Positions 24,738 through 32,279 of a stretch of 64,000 bases of DNA are shown piece after piece. Source of the DNA: CAIYTF01 sp963664845 (GTDB lineage Bacteria > Bacteroidota > Ignavibacteria > Ignavibacteriales > Ignavibacteriaceae); contig OY761615.1 of the NCBI GenBank assembly GCA_963664845.1, positions 2,728,001 through 2,792,000 of the forward strand. Reading direction: 5' to 3'. Under the pieces are notes generated by a model. It had not been told where the DNA came from. It saw only the letters and a program-made list of their open reading frames with translations, and did no database searches. Within the stretch, counting starts at the first letter, position 1. Each line of letters begins with the position of its first letter. The position numbers were made by a program, and so were the translations under genes.

Positions 24738-25940
24738 GTGTCCTGTCACTCTTCAAGTGACGGATAAAGTCTTCTAAGTTTTATTCTCGCATCCTTCGTT
24801 GAGAATTGCCAGTTGATTTTTACATTCTTGTTATTTCTTCGCTTCTGCCAGGCATTTATTTCTTTTTGCATTATTTTGATGCTTCCGATATGCCGTTTGA
24901 GACATTGGCCTGATAAAACATTTAATTCTATTTCTGCCATATTCAACCAACTCCCATGCTTCGGAGTATATACAAAGTCAAATCGATCATATAGTCTCTT
25001 GGCTTCTTTCGGAGGAAATGCCTCATAGAACGATCCGGCAGAATGTGTACTTAAATTGTCCATGACTAAAGTTATTTTCTTTGCTCTGGGATACATTTCA
25101 TCTGAAATCTGTTTAACAAATTCTGCCCAGTCTTTTCTTGTTTTTCTTTCGGTTACTTTCACCAACCGTTTTCCCATGAGTGGCTCATTTGCCATGAATA
25201 TATTGCAAACCCCACACCGTTCATACTCATAATCAATTCGCGCTGCCTGCCCTTTGCGCATGGGAATTCTTAAACGGGTTTCTTTGATGAACTGCTTTGG
25301 CGATTCATCCATACAGACTACAGGATTATCACCATTGTAGGGCCTTTTGTAAACATCCAATACGTTTTCCATATCAGCGACAAATTGCCCATCGCTTTTC
25401 GGGGGAATTACCCAGCCACTTACTTTCCAAGGCTGTAATTCGTTTTTTTTAACACTCTGCGAACGGTTTCATATGACATGCTGTCGATGTATTTAAGTTC
25501 GACCATCTTATCAGCTAAAAGACGAAGTGACCATTTCGCATAGCCTGCGGGTGGTTGACTGCAACACAGCGTAACCAAGTGCGCCTCAACTTCGCCGTCG
25601 GCTTTTCTCTCATACTCACGATCCGGAGGTTTTCTTTCCAGAACGGCATCGAACCCTTCTTCAACAAATTTCTTCTTTACGCGATCAATTGTACGCATTC
25701 CAATTTTCAAGACTTTACTAATTTGTTCATTGGTCACTTTTTCAGCGTGCTTACCTTCATCACAATTGAGAAGTATATATGCTGCACGAAACTTTTGCGA
25801 GGTATGATAACCTTTATTGATAATATCCATCAATTCCTCATGCTCTGTTTCCGTAAGGGTTACCTTATACTTTACCATAAGAGTCCTTTTTTTATGGTAA
25901 ATATAAGAATATTTACGTCATTTTACAAGTGACGTGACAC
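24738..25940 (-). mobile_element. IS630-family insertion sequence
   Basis: A 1203-bp element bounded by imperfect inverted repeats (GTGTCCTGTCACT... at the left; GTGTCACGTCACTTG... on the other strand at the right) and flanked by TA on each side (24736-24737 and 25941-25942), the target duplication typical of IS630/Tc1-mariner elements. It carries a frameshifted two-frame transposase on the minus strand. It sits in phase inside the Abi-alpha gene, so the exact insertion point is known. Confidence 0.93.
24746..25878 (-). CDS. IS630 transposase made by -1 frameshifting (OrfAB)
   Basis: The first frame (25878 to 25420, 152 residues, MVKYKVTLTETEHEEL) is the helix-turn-helix DNA-binding part, with LKIGMRTIDRVKKKFVEEGF. 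The second frame (to 24746) is the DDE catalytic part with CMDESPK, LVMDNLSTH and SWLNMAEIE, the D-D-E triad. They meet at a run of eight A residues (25443-25450 on the minus strand): zero frame TTA-AAA-AAA-ACG ends soon after, while the -1 frame continues directly as KKNELQPWKVSGW into the catalytic domain. The A-AAA-AAA slippery site suits programmed -1 frameshifting, as in other IS630 elements. The start listed for the second frame alone (25372) is internal. Confidence 0.9.
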
Positions 25941-26532
25941 TAGGAGATAATGTCAGGGTATTTCGCTTTAATAATCAAATTAAATTGCTGCAAAAAGTTG
26001 AAAATATCGTGAATTTAAATAATATTACCATTAGACGATTACCAATTAAAGTGCTACTTCCATTATTGGAGAATGCATCGCTAGAAGAAGATAATGATCT
26101 GCAAGAGAGATGGGCAAATTTATTAGTTAATTACATAGATTCAGCTCAAAATTTGCATTCAACAGTATTCCCTTACATTTTAAGCCAACTATCATCCAAA
26201 GAGGCGATTGCCCTTGATTACATATGCGATCAGGGATTTGTCAATTATTCAAAACTAAATATTTCAGGTAGTGAAGCGTCGAATTTGGTGAGATTAGGTA
26301 TAATACGCCAACTACCTCCTAGTGCCAGGGTGAATAAAATAACATCAACTTATTTAGATGATGTTTACGAGGAAGATGTTGTGGAATACAAAGAGGATGA
26401 TATTAATTTTGAAATTACAGAACTTGGAATCGAATTTGTTGATTGTTGTAAAAGCAAATAAATAAATTGTAAAACATCAACATAAAGTGTTCTGAACTTG
26501 TGACTTTATTAGAGCGCAATAATCCTATACTT

Positions 26533-26601
26533 ATGAATATTCACGTAGTCTACGCTTGCGATCCTGAAGGGAACGTAATTGAGCTGCAGCGGTGGGGATA
26601 A
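26533..26601 (+). pseudogene. Duplicated 3' end of the VOC gene
   Basis: The 69 nt encode MNIHVVYACDPEGNVIELQR-WG-stop, matching the last 21 codons of the VOC gene at 24485-24548 (NIHVVYARDPEGNIIELQRW) with about 80-85% nucleotide identity. There is no promoter, ribosome site or N-terminus, so it is a fragment. It brackets the Abi-alpha gene together with the intact VOC 3' end, like the duplicated end left by insertion of a DNA segment. Confidence 0.85.
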
Positions 26602-26703
26602 ATTTGTTGATAACTGATGATGTGACTTAATGGTCAGTGACTGAACCCTCTAAATACAATAACACTTTTAGCGAATTTTAAGATCGCGCGTATGCCTACT
26701 CTT

Positions 26704-26785
26704 TGCCCTGAAAGGGCAACAGTTTAATAACCGGGGGTGTAAGCCCCCGGTATGGCCAACCTTAAAACCCCTCCCCTGAAAGGGG
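26704..26785. repeat. Three short REP-like hairpins
   Basis: TGCCCT-GAA-AGGGCA (26704-26718), CCGGGGG-TGTAAG-CCCCCGG (26731-26750) and CCCCT-GAA-AGGGG (26773-26785) lie in tandem. They match in style the hairpin cluster at 3458-3667. The rest of 26602-27073 shows no gene. Confidence 0.6.
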
Positions 26786-27073
26786 AACACAAGCGCACAT
26801 AGTCAGTTCATATACTTTCATTTGCAAATAGCACAATGGTGGCCCGTAATCCGATATGATAAAAGGTCACCAATTCTTCAGTAATATTACCGAAGCTTGT
26901 TTTGCGCCAGTTAAATGGCATATTTCAGAAATATCTGAAAATATTATTATTAAGATTTAAACAATCTCTGTGCCGTTAGCAAAAAGCAGAAGGAATGCTG
27001 AGTAGAGGACTGTTTGAATCGTTGTTCCTAATAATGTTGATAAAGAATTTTATAATATGTATTTTCAAATTTA

Positions 27074-27799
27074 ATGTTGAAATTATTAAAGAATTCAAGC
27101 ATGGATAGACTAATTAAAGGCTTCAACGAGCTTTATCAGAATCTAACAGAGGACTGCCAATCATATGACAATCATAACGAGAGAAAAGCAACCGACATTG
27201 CCGGAAGAATTAGAACTTTGATAAAAGACGGGAACTCACAAACTCGGTCTATTCTCCAACAACTTGATCGAAAGAACATACCATTTAAGGATAGCGCAAT
27301 TCCATACACAATACAGCCACAATTTAGTTATTTTGATGTAACTGGCTCGATGAGTAATTCAGTAATTATTGTTTCAGGCGTTTACATGGGGCTTGTTTAT
27401 AAAATAGCTCAAGGAAATGGGAATCTATCAAGATTTTCATTTGCTCCACTATTTAGAAGGGGACAACGTATCCCTGAAATTAAGGAGAAATCATTTTCTC
27501 AATGGTGGGAACAGATTATCTATGAGGATCCAATTTCAAATGTTAAACTGTCACGAAAAAATTTAATATTGTCGAGCGCTGAGCAAGATGGGTATGCTCA
27601 TTTTGATCCACAACTGAATTTAAATTATGAAAGTCTTTTACAACATGACTCGCTTTGTCTTGAAATTAATGGACAAAATATTAATTTTACCAATAATCCT
27701 GCTAAAAACTCAATTCGTCAAATAGGATATGAAGTTATATTAACATTTAAAGAACACCTAAGTGATTTGATAAATAACCAAAAGCTGACATACAAATAA
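27074..27799 (+). CDS. Hypothetical protein in accessory island
   Basis: A 241-residue AT-rich gene with no recognised family. The N-terminal third is helical and charged (NLTEDCQSYDNHNERKATDIAGRI); the rest looks like mixed alpha/beta (PYTIQPQFSYFDVTGSMSNSVIIVSGVYMGLVYKIA). No signal peptide; one mildly hydrophobic stretch around NSVIIVSGVYMGLVY. The start is uncertain: ATG 27074 gives MLKLLKN, ATG 27101 gives MDRLIKGF, and neither has a good ribosome site. It lies between the broken Abi-alpha gene and the membrane/HEPN-like gene, all on the plus strand, so a defence role is possible but only by association. Confidence 0.6.
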   Translation: MLKLLKNSSMDRLIKGFNELYQNLTEDCQSYDNHNERKATDIAGRIRTLIKDGNSQTRSILQQLDRKNIPFKDSAIPYTIQPQFSYFDVTGSMSNSVIIVSGVYMGLVYKIAQGNGNLSRFSFAPLFRRGQRIPEIKEKSFSQWWEQIIYEDPISNVKLSRKNLILSSAEQDGYAHFDPQLNLNYESLLQHDSLCLEINGQNINFTNNPAKNSIRQIGYEVILTFKEHLSDLINNQKLTYK

Positions 27800-27993
27800 A
27801 CTTGCTATCTTTAGAATCTTGGCTCAAATAACTGTGATATGCTGCTTTTTATGTGAGATAGTTAATACGGTGGAAGACTAAAATAAATTTCGCTCATAAA
27901 AGGGTTTTGCCAGATAGATAAAATATTTTACATAAAATCACCCGAGAATAAATACTGTTAATTAAACATATCTTATAGTTTTATGGAGAAATA

Positions 27994-28740
27994 ATGAAAC
28001 TTCCTAATTGGTTTAAAATTACTTGGTGGGTTGTCCTGCTAATAATTTCGGGGACAATTTTACTCCAAAGATATAGCGATATTACCACTGGTAGGTCTGT
28101 CCTTGTTGATGCATTTATTTTTTTAGTATTTGTTGCATTGATGCTATTACCAATCTTTTCCGAGATTGAGTTTTTTGGAATTAAGCTCAAGAAAGGGATA
28201 GATGAACTAAAAGACGAAATCAGAATCAAGTTTGGAGACATACAAAATGAAATCCGGAACAACCAAACACAAACTTTAAACGCAACCTTTCAAGGGTTTG
28301 GGCCTCCACCACCAGACAATACATTACCAGAACTAGAAGCAAAAATTGTTCGGATCCTTAAAACAAAACTGGCAGAACATGGATTATCTGAAGGACCTCC
28401 TATTGAAGCTGGAGTTGAAGTTCCTGATAACAATATTCAAATGTTTAAGGTTAGATATAGTATTGAAACTGAATTGCGTAAAATTTGGGAACGTCGCTTT
28501 GAGATAGCGGATTTGGACGATAATAAGCGACATACTCCAATTACAAAGATCTTGCAAGACCTGTTGGCATACGAGATGATTGACCGAAATTTTTATGGAA
28601 TTCTAAGAGAAATACTTTCCATTTGCAACTATGGTATCCATGGCGAAAATATATCAGATAAGCAAGTGGCTTTTGTAACAAAAAACGCCAAACAGGTTAT
28701 TGATTATTTAAATTCACAAAAATTGAGCTTGTATTTATAG
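27994..28740 (+). CDS. Membrane protein with C-terminal HEPN-like helical domain
   Basis: A 248-residue protein with two N-terminal transmembrane helices (FKITWWVVLLIISGTILL and LVDAFIFLVFVALMLLPIF), a coiled-coil linker (FFGIKLKKGIDELKDEIRIKF) and a cytoplasmic helical domain containing REILSICNYGIHGE, which resembles the RxxxxH-type or RN-x-H segment of HEPN-like or DUF4145-like domains. ATG 27994 has GGAG five bases upstream. It is followed at 116 bp by the TIR-like DUF4062 gene on the same strand, and both are AT-rich, so they may form a unit. The HEPN assignment is tentative. Confidence 0.65.
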   Translation: MKLPNWFKITWWVVLLIISGTILLQRYSDITTGRSVLVDAFIFLVFVALMLLPIFSEIEFFGIKLKKGIDELKDEIRIKFGDIQNEIRNNQTQTLNATFQGFGPPPPDNTLPELEAKIVRILKTKLAEHGLSEGPPIEAGVEVPDNNIQMFKVRYSIETELRKIWERRFEIADLDDNKRHTPITKILQDLLAYEMIDRNFYGILREILSICNYGIHGENISDKQVAFVTKNAKQVIDYLNSQKLSLYL

Positions 28741-28856
28741 TATTGTTCATACATAGATTCTCTTTATTTAGACTAAGTATTGAAAATAAGTAATGACTAT
28801 TGGCTTATTATTGACCCCTATAACAAAAGATATATCTTATTTATGAAAGGACTTAA

Positions 28857-29834
28857 ATGGCTCAAAATAAACGCGAGTATCGTTGCCTAATAATTTCCCC
28901 AAGTGATGTATCGGATGAGCGAGATGCATTAGAGGAGGTGGTGCAAAATTGGAATGCCCATATAGGTAGAGGTTTGGGTGCCAGAGTAGAAGCCGTCAGA
29001 TGGGAAAGACACTCCACACCTGAATTGGGGAATCGTCCACAAGCAATAATTAATCAGCAGATTATAGAGGATTGCGATTTAGGTGTTGCAATTTTTTGGT
29101 CAAGGTTAGGTACGCCAACGTCAGATTTTCTTTCAGGGTCAATCGAAGAAATAGAAATTCTTACTAAATGTGGTAAAAATGTATTCGTTTATTTTAGCAA
29201 ACGCGACATCCCACAAAACAACCTTGATGTAAATCAGCTAGAGAAGTTACGAGCCGTAAAAGAAAAGTATCAAAAAGATGGATTAATAGCCCATTTTAGC
29301 GATATTCATAACCTTAAAGAGCAGTTTTTGCTACACCTGACAACTTGGATTACAAAATTATTAAACAGCGAAAAAAACTTCTCCGCTTCCCCAGAAAATT
29401 TGCTGACCGCGCCTAAACCTGATGTTCGCATTGAAGTTAATAATGCATATTTATTTCATCCCAATTCCGATATTCTCATCTTTTATCTATCTATTGAGAT
29501 TCAGAATCATTCCCCAATCACAGTATACACAGGAAACATCTATCTTAAACAGAATAATGGTACTTTTTTATTTATGCCTGTTGATTATCTCAGTCATAGC
29601 ACTCAATTAAAGGAAAAGCTGGAAGCCGGAGAAAGTCTTATGTTTTCGGTTGATCCACTTAGCTTGATTGAATACCGAGACACATTGACAACCGTAGTTT
29701 TCATTGATAAAATAAACCGTATTTATGAGGCAGAGTCCAGTACGTTTTTGGAAAAAGTGAATCTCGTAATTGACGAATACAATAAAAATGGTAAAAATAG
29801 AGGTTTCAAAAACATTCAACCATATTTAAAATAG
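28857..29834 (+). CDS. DUF4062/TIR-like domain protein with C-terminal beta domain
   Basis: A 325-residue protein. Residues about 6-165 match the DUF4062-type branch of TIR-like domains: CLIISPSDVSDERDALEEV, then AVRWERHSTPELGNRPQ, INQQIIEDCDLGVAIFWSRL, GTPTSDFLSGSIEEIE. In other proteins this domain sits on STAND NTPases and phage-defence sensors as an effector or adaptor. The C-terminal half (about 180-325) looks like a beta-sandwich (VRIEVNNAYLFHPNSDILIF...). No NTPase is fused, so it would act alone or with a neighbour. ATG 28857 is preceded by AAAGGA at 7 nt. No signal peptide. Confidence 0.82.
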   Translation: MAQNKREYRCLIISPSDVSDERDALEEVVQNWNAHIGRGLGARVEAVRWERHSTPELGNRPQAIINQQIIEDCDLGVAIFWSRLGTPTSDFLSGSIEEIEILTKCGKNVFVYFSKRDIPQNNLDVNQLEKLRAVKEKYQKDGLIAHFSDIHNLKEQFLLHLTTWITKLLNSEKNFSASPENLLTAPKPDVRIEVNNAYLFHPNSDILIFYLSIEIQNHSPITVYTGNIYLKQNNGTFLFMPVDYLSHSTQLKEKLEAGESLMFSVDPLSLIEYRDTLTTVVFIDKINRIYEAESSTFLEKVNLVIDEYNKNGKNRGFKNIQPYLK

Positions 29835-29971
29835 TTGCGTCGTAATTTCAAATTTTACAAAGGTGAACGCCGAGTGTTTATTATGTATAATGTAATTGAC
29901 AGAGAAAAACTGAACCAATAGCCCAACAAACTGGTTGTATTGGAAACGTCCTTATAATAGTATAAATCCCC

Positions 29972-30003
29972 AGTGCACCGTGCACTGCACCGTGCACTGC
30001 ACA
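29972..30003. repeat. Short tandem palindromic repeat
   Basis: Alternating GTGCAC and TGCACCGTGCAC words give 2.5 tandem copies of a 12-nt unit (CCGTGCACTGCA) that is itself partly self-complementary. Confidence 0.6.
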
Positions 30004-30228
30004 AAGCGCTTGCTACCCGCTTCAAAATTTCAATATATTTCCCTGCAACATTCATAGCAATCTTTATGCATCACGAGAACACGAATACTGTCACGCTTCA
30101 TCAGTCAATTGTTCTTTGAAAATTTGTTATTCCGGAATGTAAACTCGCACATTTGTTATCCGGTGTCTATCACCATCCGTCCCGTTTGCATTTTTTATTC
30201 GTTCAGATATCGGGAAAGTGCAACTAGC

Positions 30229-30318
30229 GGTAAAACTGGTAAAAGTGGTAAAACTCTGCGGATTTGGTCTTAAATAGCAAGGTAAGCAGTAAAACCCTGG
30301 TAAAAGTCCGGTAAAACT
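30229..30318. repeat. GGTAAAA repeat tract
   Basis: GGTAAAAC or GGTAAAAG appears five times, plus variants, within 90 bp, downstream of the T9SS protein gene. No coding potential. The remaining 29835-30414 interval holds no recognised gene. Confidence 0.55.
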
Positions 30319-30414
30319 AAAGCAAAAGTGTCCGCATCCCATATAGTGAGTACTTCCCCTCCTGCCAGATGCAGACTCATTCGCCTGCATCATAAACCAT
30401 CACTAACCAGCGCC

Positions 30415-31509
30415 TCATTTCATCAGCAGAATTTTCCGTGTAAGCTGTTGGTGCCCCGCGGTAACACGAACAAGGTACATTCCCGAGGGAAGGTTTGCTG
30501 CATTAAATGAATACTCGTGAGTACCCGCGGCAAGATATTGCGCATTGAGCAATGAGGCAGTCTCGCTGCCGAGGAGATCATACACGGCAAGCGATACGTT
30601 GCCGGCTTCCGGCAGCGTGAACCGTATGTTTGTGGAGGGGTTGAAAGGATTGGGGTAATTTGCATGAAGCACGAATCCGTTGACCGCGGTTCTGCTGCCT
30701 GATGCAACCGCCAAAACAAATGCGGGTATCAGCGATGTTTTTGAGCCGGGTATTGACCAGGTGCCTTTGCCAACTGCAGAAAAATCAATTGTTGTTGTCG
30801 GCACAACGCTTTCCACTATCCAGTTTCCGGGGGCAATGCTCACAGTGTCTTTGGACGTGGAAAACGGAATTGCAACCGTTGGGAACGGCGGAACGGTGAG
30901 TAAATAGCTTATTGAGAATGCCATATAAAAACGTTTGCACGTAAAAACGCCCGCTTCTGTTGTTACCGTTTTGTCGGCCAGCCTGGTTCCTTTAAGCTCG
31001 AACCGCAGCGGCAGGGATAGCGTATCGAACGCAATCGTCGTGTCATATTTAAATATCGAATAAGGAATGTTGGCAACATTTGAGAAGCGGTAAAGTTCAT
31101 ACCATTTTTCAAACGATTTCAATGTCCGGTACAGATTGCCAACGCCCGAACTGCCAAGATGAGAGAAAACACCGGAGAGCGAATCGGCAGAAGCAACCCG
31201 GAAGAACTCATACCCGTCCGTTCCGGTCAGGCTGATAAAACTGGTGTCCAGATAATTCTGGCTGAGCACGGTTTTATGAGGTCCCTGTTTTGAAAGCACA
31301 AAATTGGCGCTCTTCTCCATGTATTGCGCAACCACAGTGAATGAATCCACCCGGTTGGTTGCAAGAGAATCAATTGGCTGATTAAGCGAGTCCAGCGGGG
31401 TTACCGTGTAGAACCATTTGAAGCCGGTGGATGCGGGAAAATATTGTTGGGCCTGCTGTGCAAAACTTACGGTTGCAATGGCGAATAATAAAAGTACCAG
31501 TTTTTTCAT
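30415..31509 (-). CDS. Secreted protein with type IX secretion C-terminal sorting domain
   Basis: A 364-residue protein with a signal peptide (MKKLVLLLFAIATVSFAQQ, cleavage near residue 17-18), a beta-rich middle region of unknown function and a C-terminal sorting domain of the T9SS type: YPNPFNPSTNIRFTLPEAG...VYDLLG...GTHEYSFNAANLPSGMYLV...KILLMK. It would be exported by Sec, then moved across the outer membrane by the type IX system. The YPNPFNP form of the motif is typical of Ignavibacteria and relatives. No enzymatic motif is visible. The gene stands alone. Confidence 0.9.
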   Translation of the reverse strand: MKKLVLLLFAIATVSFAQQAQQYFPASTGFKWFYTVTPLDSLNQPIDSLATNRVDSFTVVAQYMEKSANFVLSKQGPHKTVLSQNYLDTSFISLTGTDGYEFFRVASADSLSGVFSHLGSSGVGNLYRTLKSFEKWYELYRFSNVANIPYSIFKYDTTIAFDTLSLPLRFELKGTRLADKTVTTEAGVFTCKRFYMAFSISYLLTVPPFPTVAIPFSTSKDTVSIAPGNWIVESVVPTTTIDFSAVGKGTWSIPGSKTSLIPAFVLAVASGSRTAVNGFVLHANYPNPFNPSTNIRFTLPEAGNVSLAVYDLLGSETASLLNAQYLAAGTHEYSFNAANLPSGMYLVRVTAGHQQLTRKILLMK

Positions 31510-32279
31510 ATGGGCTTATTGGTTTTGTCAAACAATCATGGTTACGGGCAACAATCTAATGAATTGAGCCCGATATGTCATGTTATCTGGCGCACGCTGC
31601 CGTTATTGCAAATGCAGCAATGGTATCAGCGCACACGCTTTCATATCCGATTACAAAACATTTTGTTATGCGACACTCTTAACTGTAATGTTATTCCGTG
31701 CTTTCCGTGGTTAAAACCGCAGGCCGCAATAATAGCATGCCTTCGGGATTTCGTTACTCATTCCTTATTCATTTTGCTTGCCATACTTGTCACGGTACAG
31801 CACCGGAGTGTCAAAAACATCCAACGACCTTTCTTGCCGGTATTCCGCCTTTGCCGTTGACCTGCATCCCTGTTGCCGCAGATATGCAGCGTGCATCTTC
31901 TCATTCTTCTTAATCAACCCGCACAATTCCTTTATATTTGTTATTGACAACTATTTTGATCTTCACCATGCAGCGCAGTCATACGATTTCTCCTGCACCA
32001 TACGTGTTCCGTTTGCTGAACTGCTGACCTATGTGAATGATACATCTGTTTTCAGGAATTTTAAATAACAGTGATGCCCGGCTCCCAGGATAGTATGTTC
32101 TTCCGATGACCAATGTAGCGCGGTCAGGCAGAGTGCTTCATGGTTTTTGCCCGTTTTTCTGTTATGTTTGAAAATGATTAAGAAATTATTGTGCTGGCTC
32201 AGATGCGATGTTATGGTTTATTCCGTTGAACATTCTTTGATGCGTACATATTCATTGTGCTTAAAAACCGGGCTGCTCT
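31510..32279. other. 770-bp intergenic region, nothing recognised
   Basis: Divergent spacer between the T9SS protein and the membrane kinase. Frames of 60-116 codons occur on both strands without ribosome sites, signals or family resemblance. It holds both promoters. Confidence 0.4.

Larger units (their letters stand above)
24636..26461 (+). pseudogene. Abi-alpha (DUF4393) gene split by an IS630 element
   Basis: An N-terminal fragment from the ATG at 24636 (site AAGGTG upstream) reads MDVASTSIEKGLDLIKDF...EEVGLIL to 24737. The frame resumes at 25943 as GDNVRVFRFNNQIKLLQKV and runs to 26461. Removing the IS and one TA restores a 206-residue frame with no other defect. The joined protein resembles DUF4393/Abi-alpha (GD-N-V-R-...-F-NQI-LL, RRLPIKVLLPLLENASLEED, LQERWANLLVN), a family linked to abortive-infection phage resistance. 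The 3' part also has an ATG-less frame of its own and is unlikely to be translated. The clean ends suggest recent inactivation. Confidence 0.85.

Noticed and set aside
25372..25372. Separate start for the IS630 catalytic frame at 25372
   Set aside because: The -1 frame continues unbroken back to the slippery run; this Met is internal to the frameshifted product.
31510..31860. 116-codon frame in the T9SS-kinase spacer
   Set aside because: No ribosome site, signal or family; the frame overlaps other chance frames on both strands.
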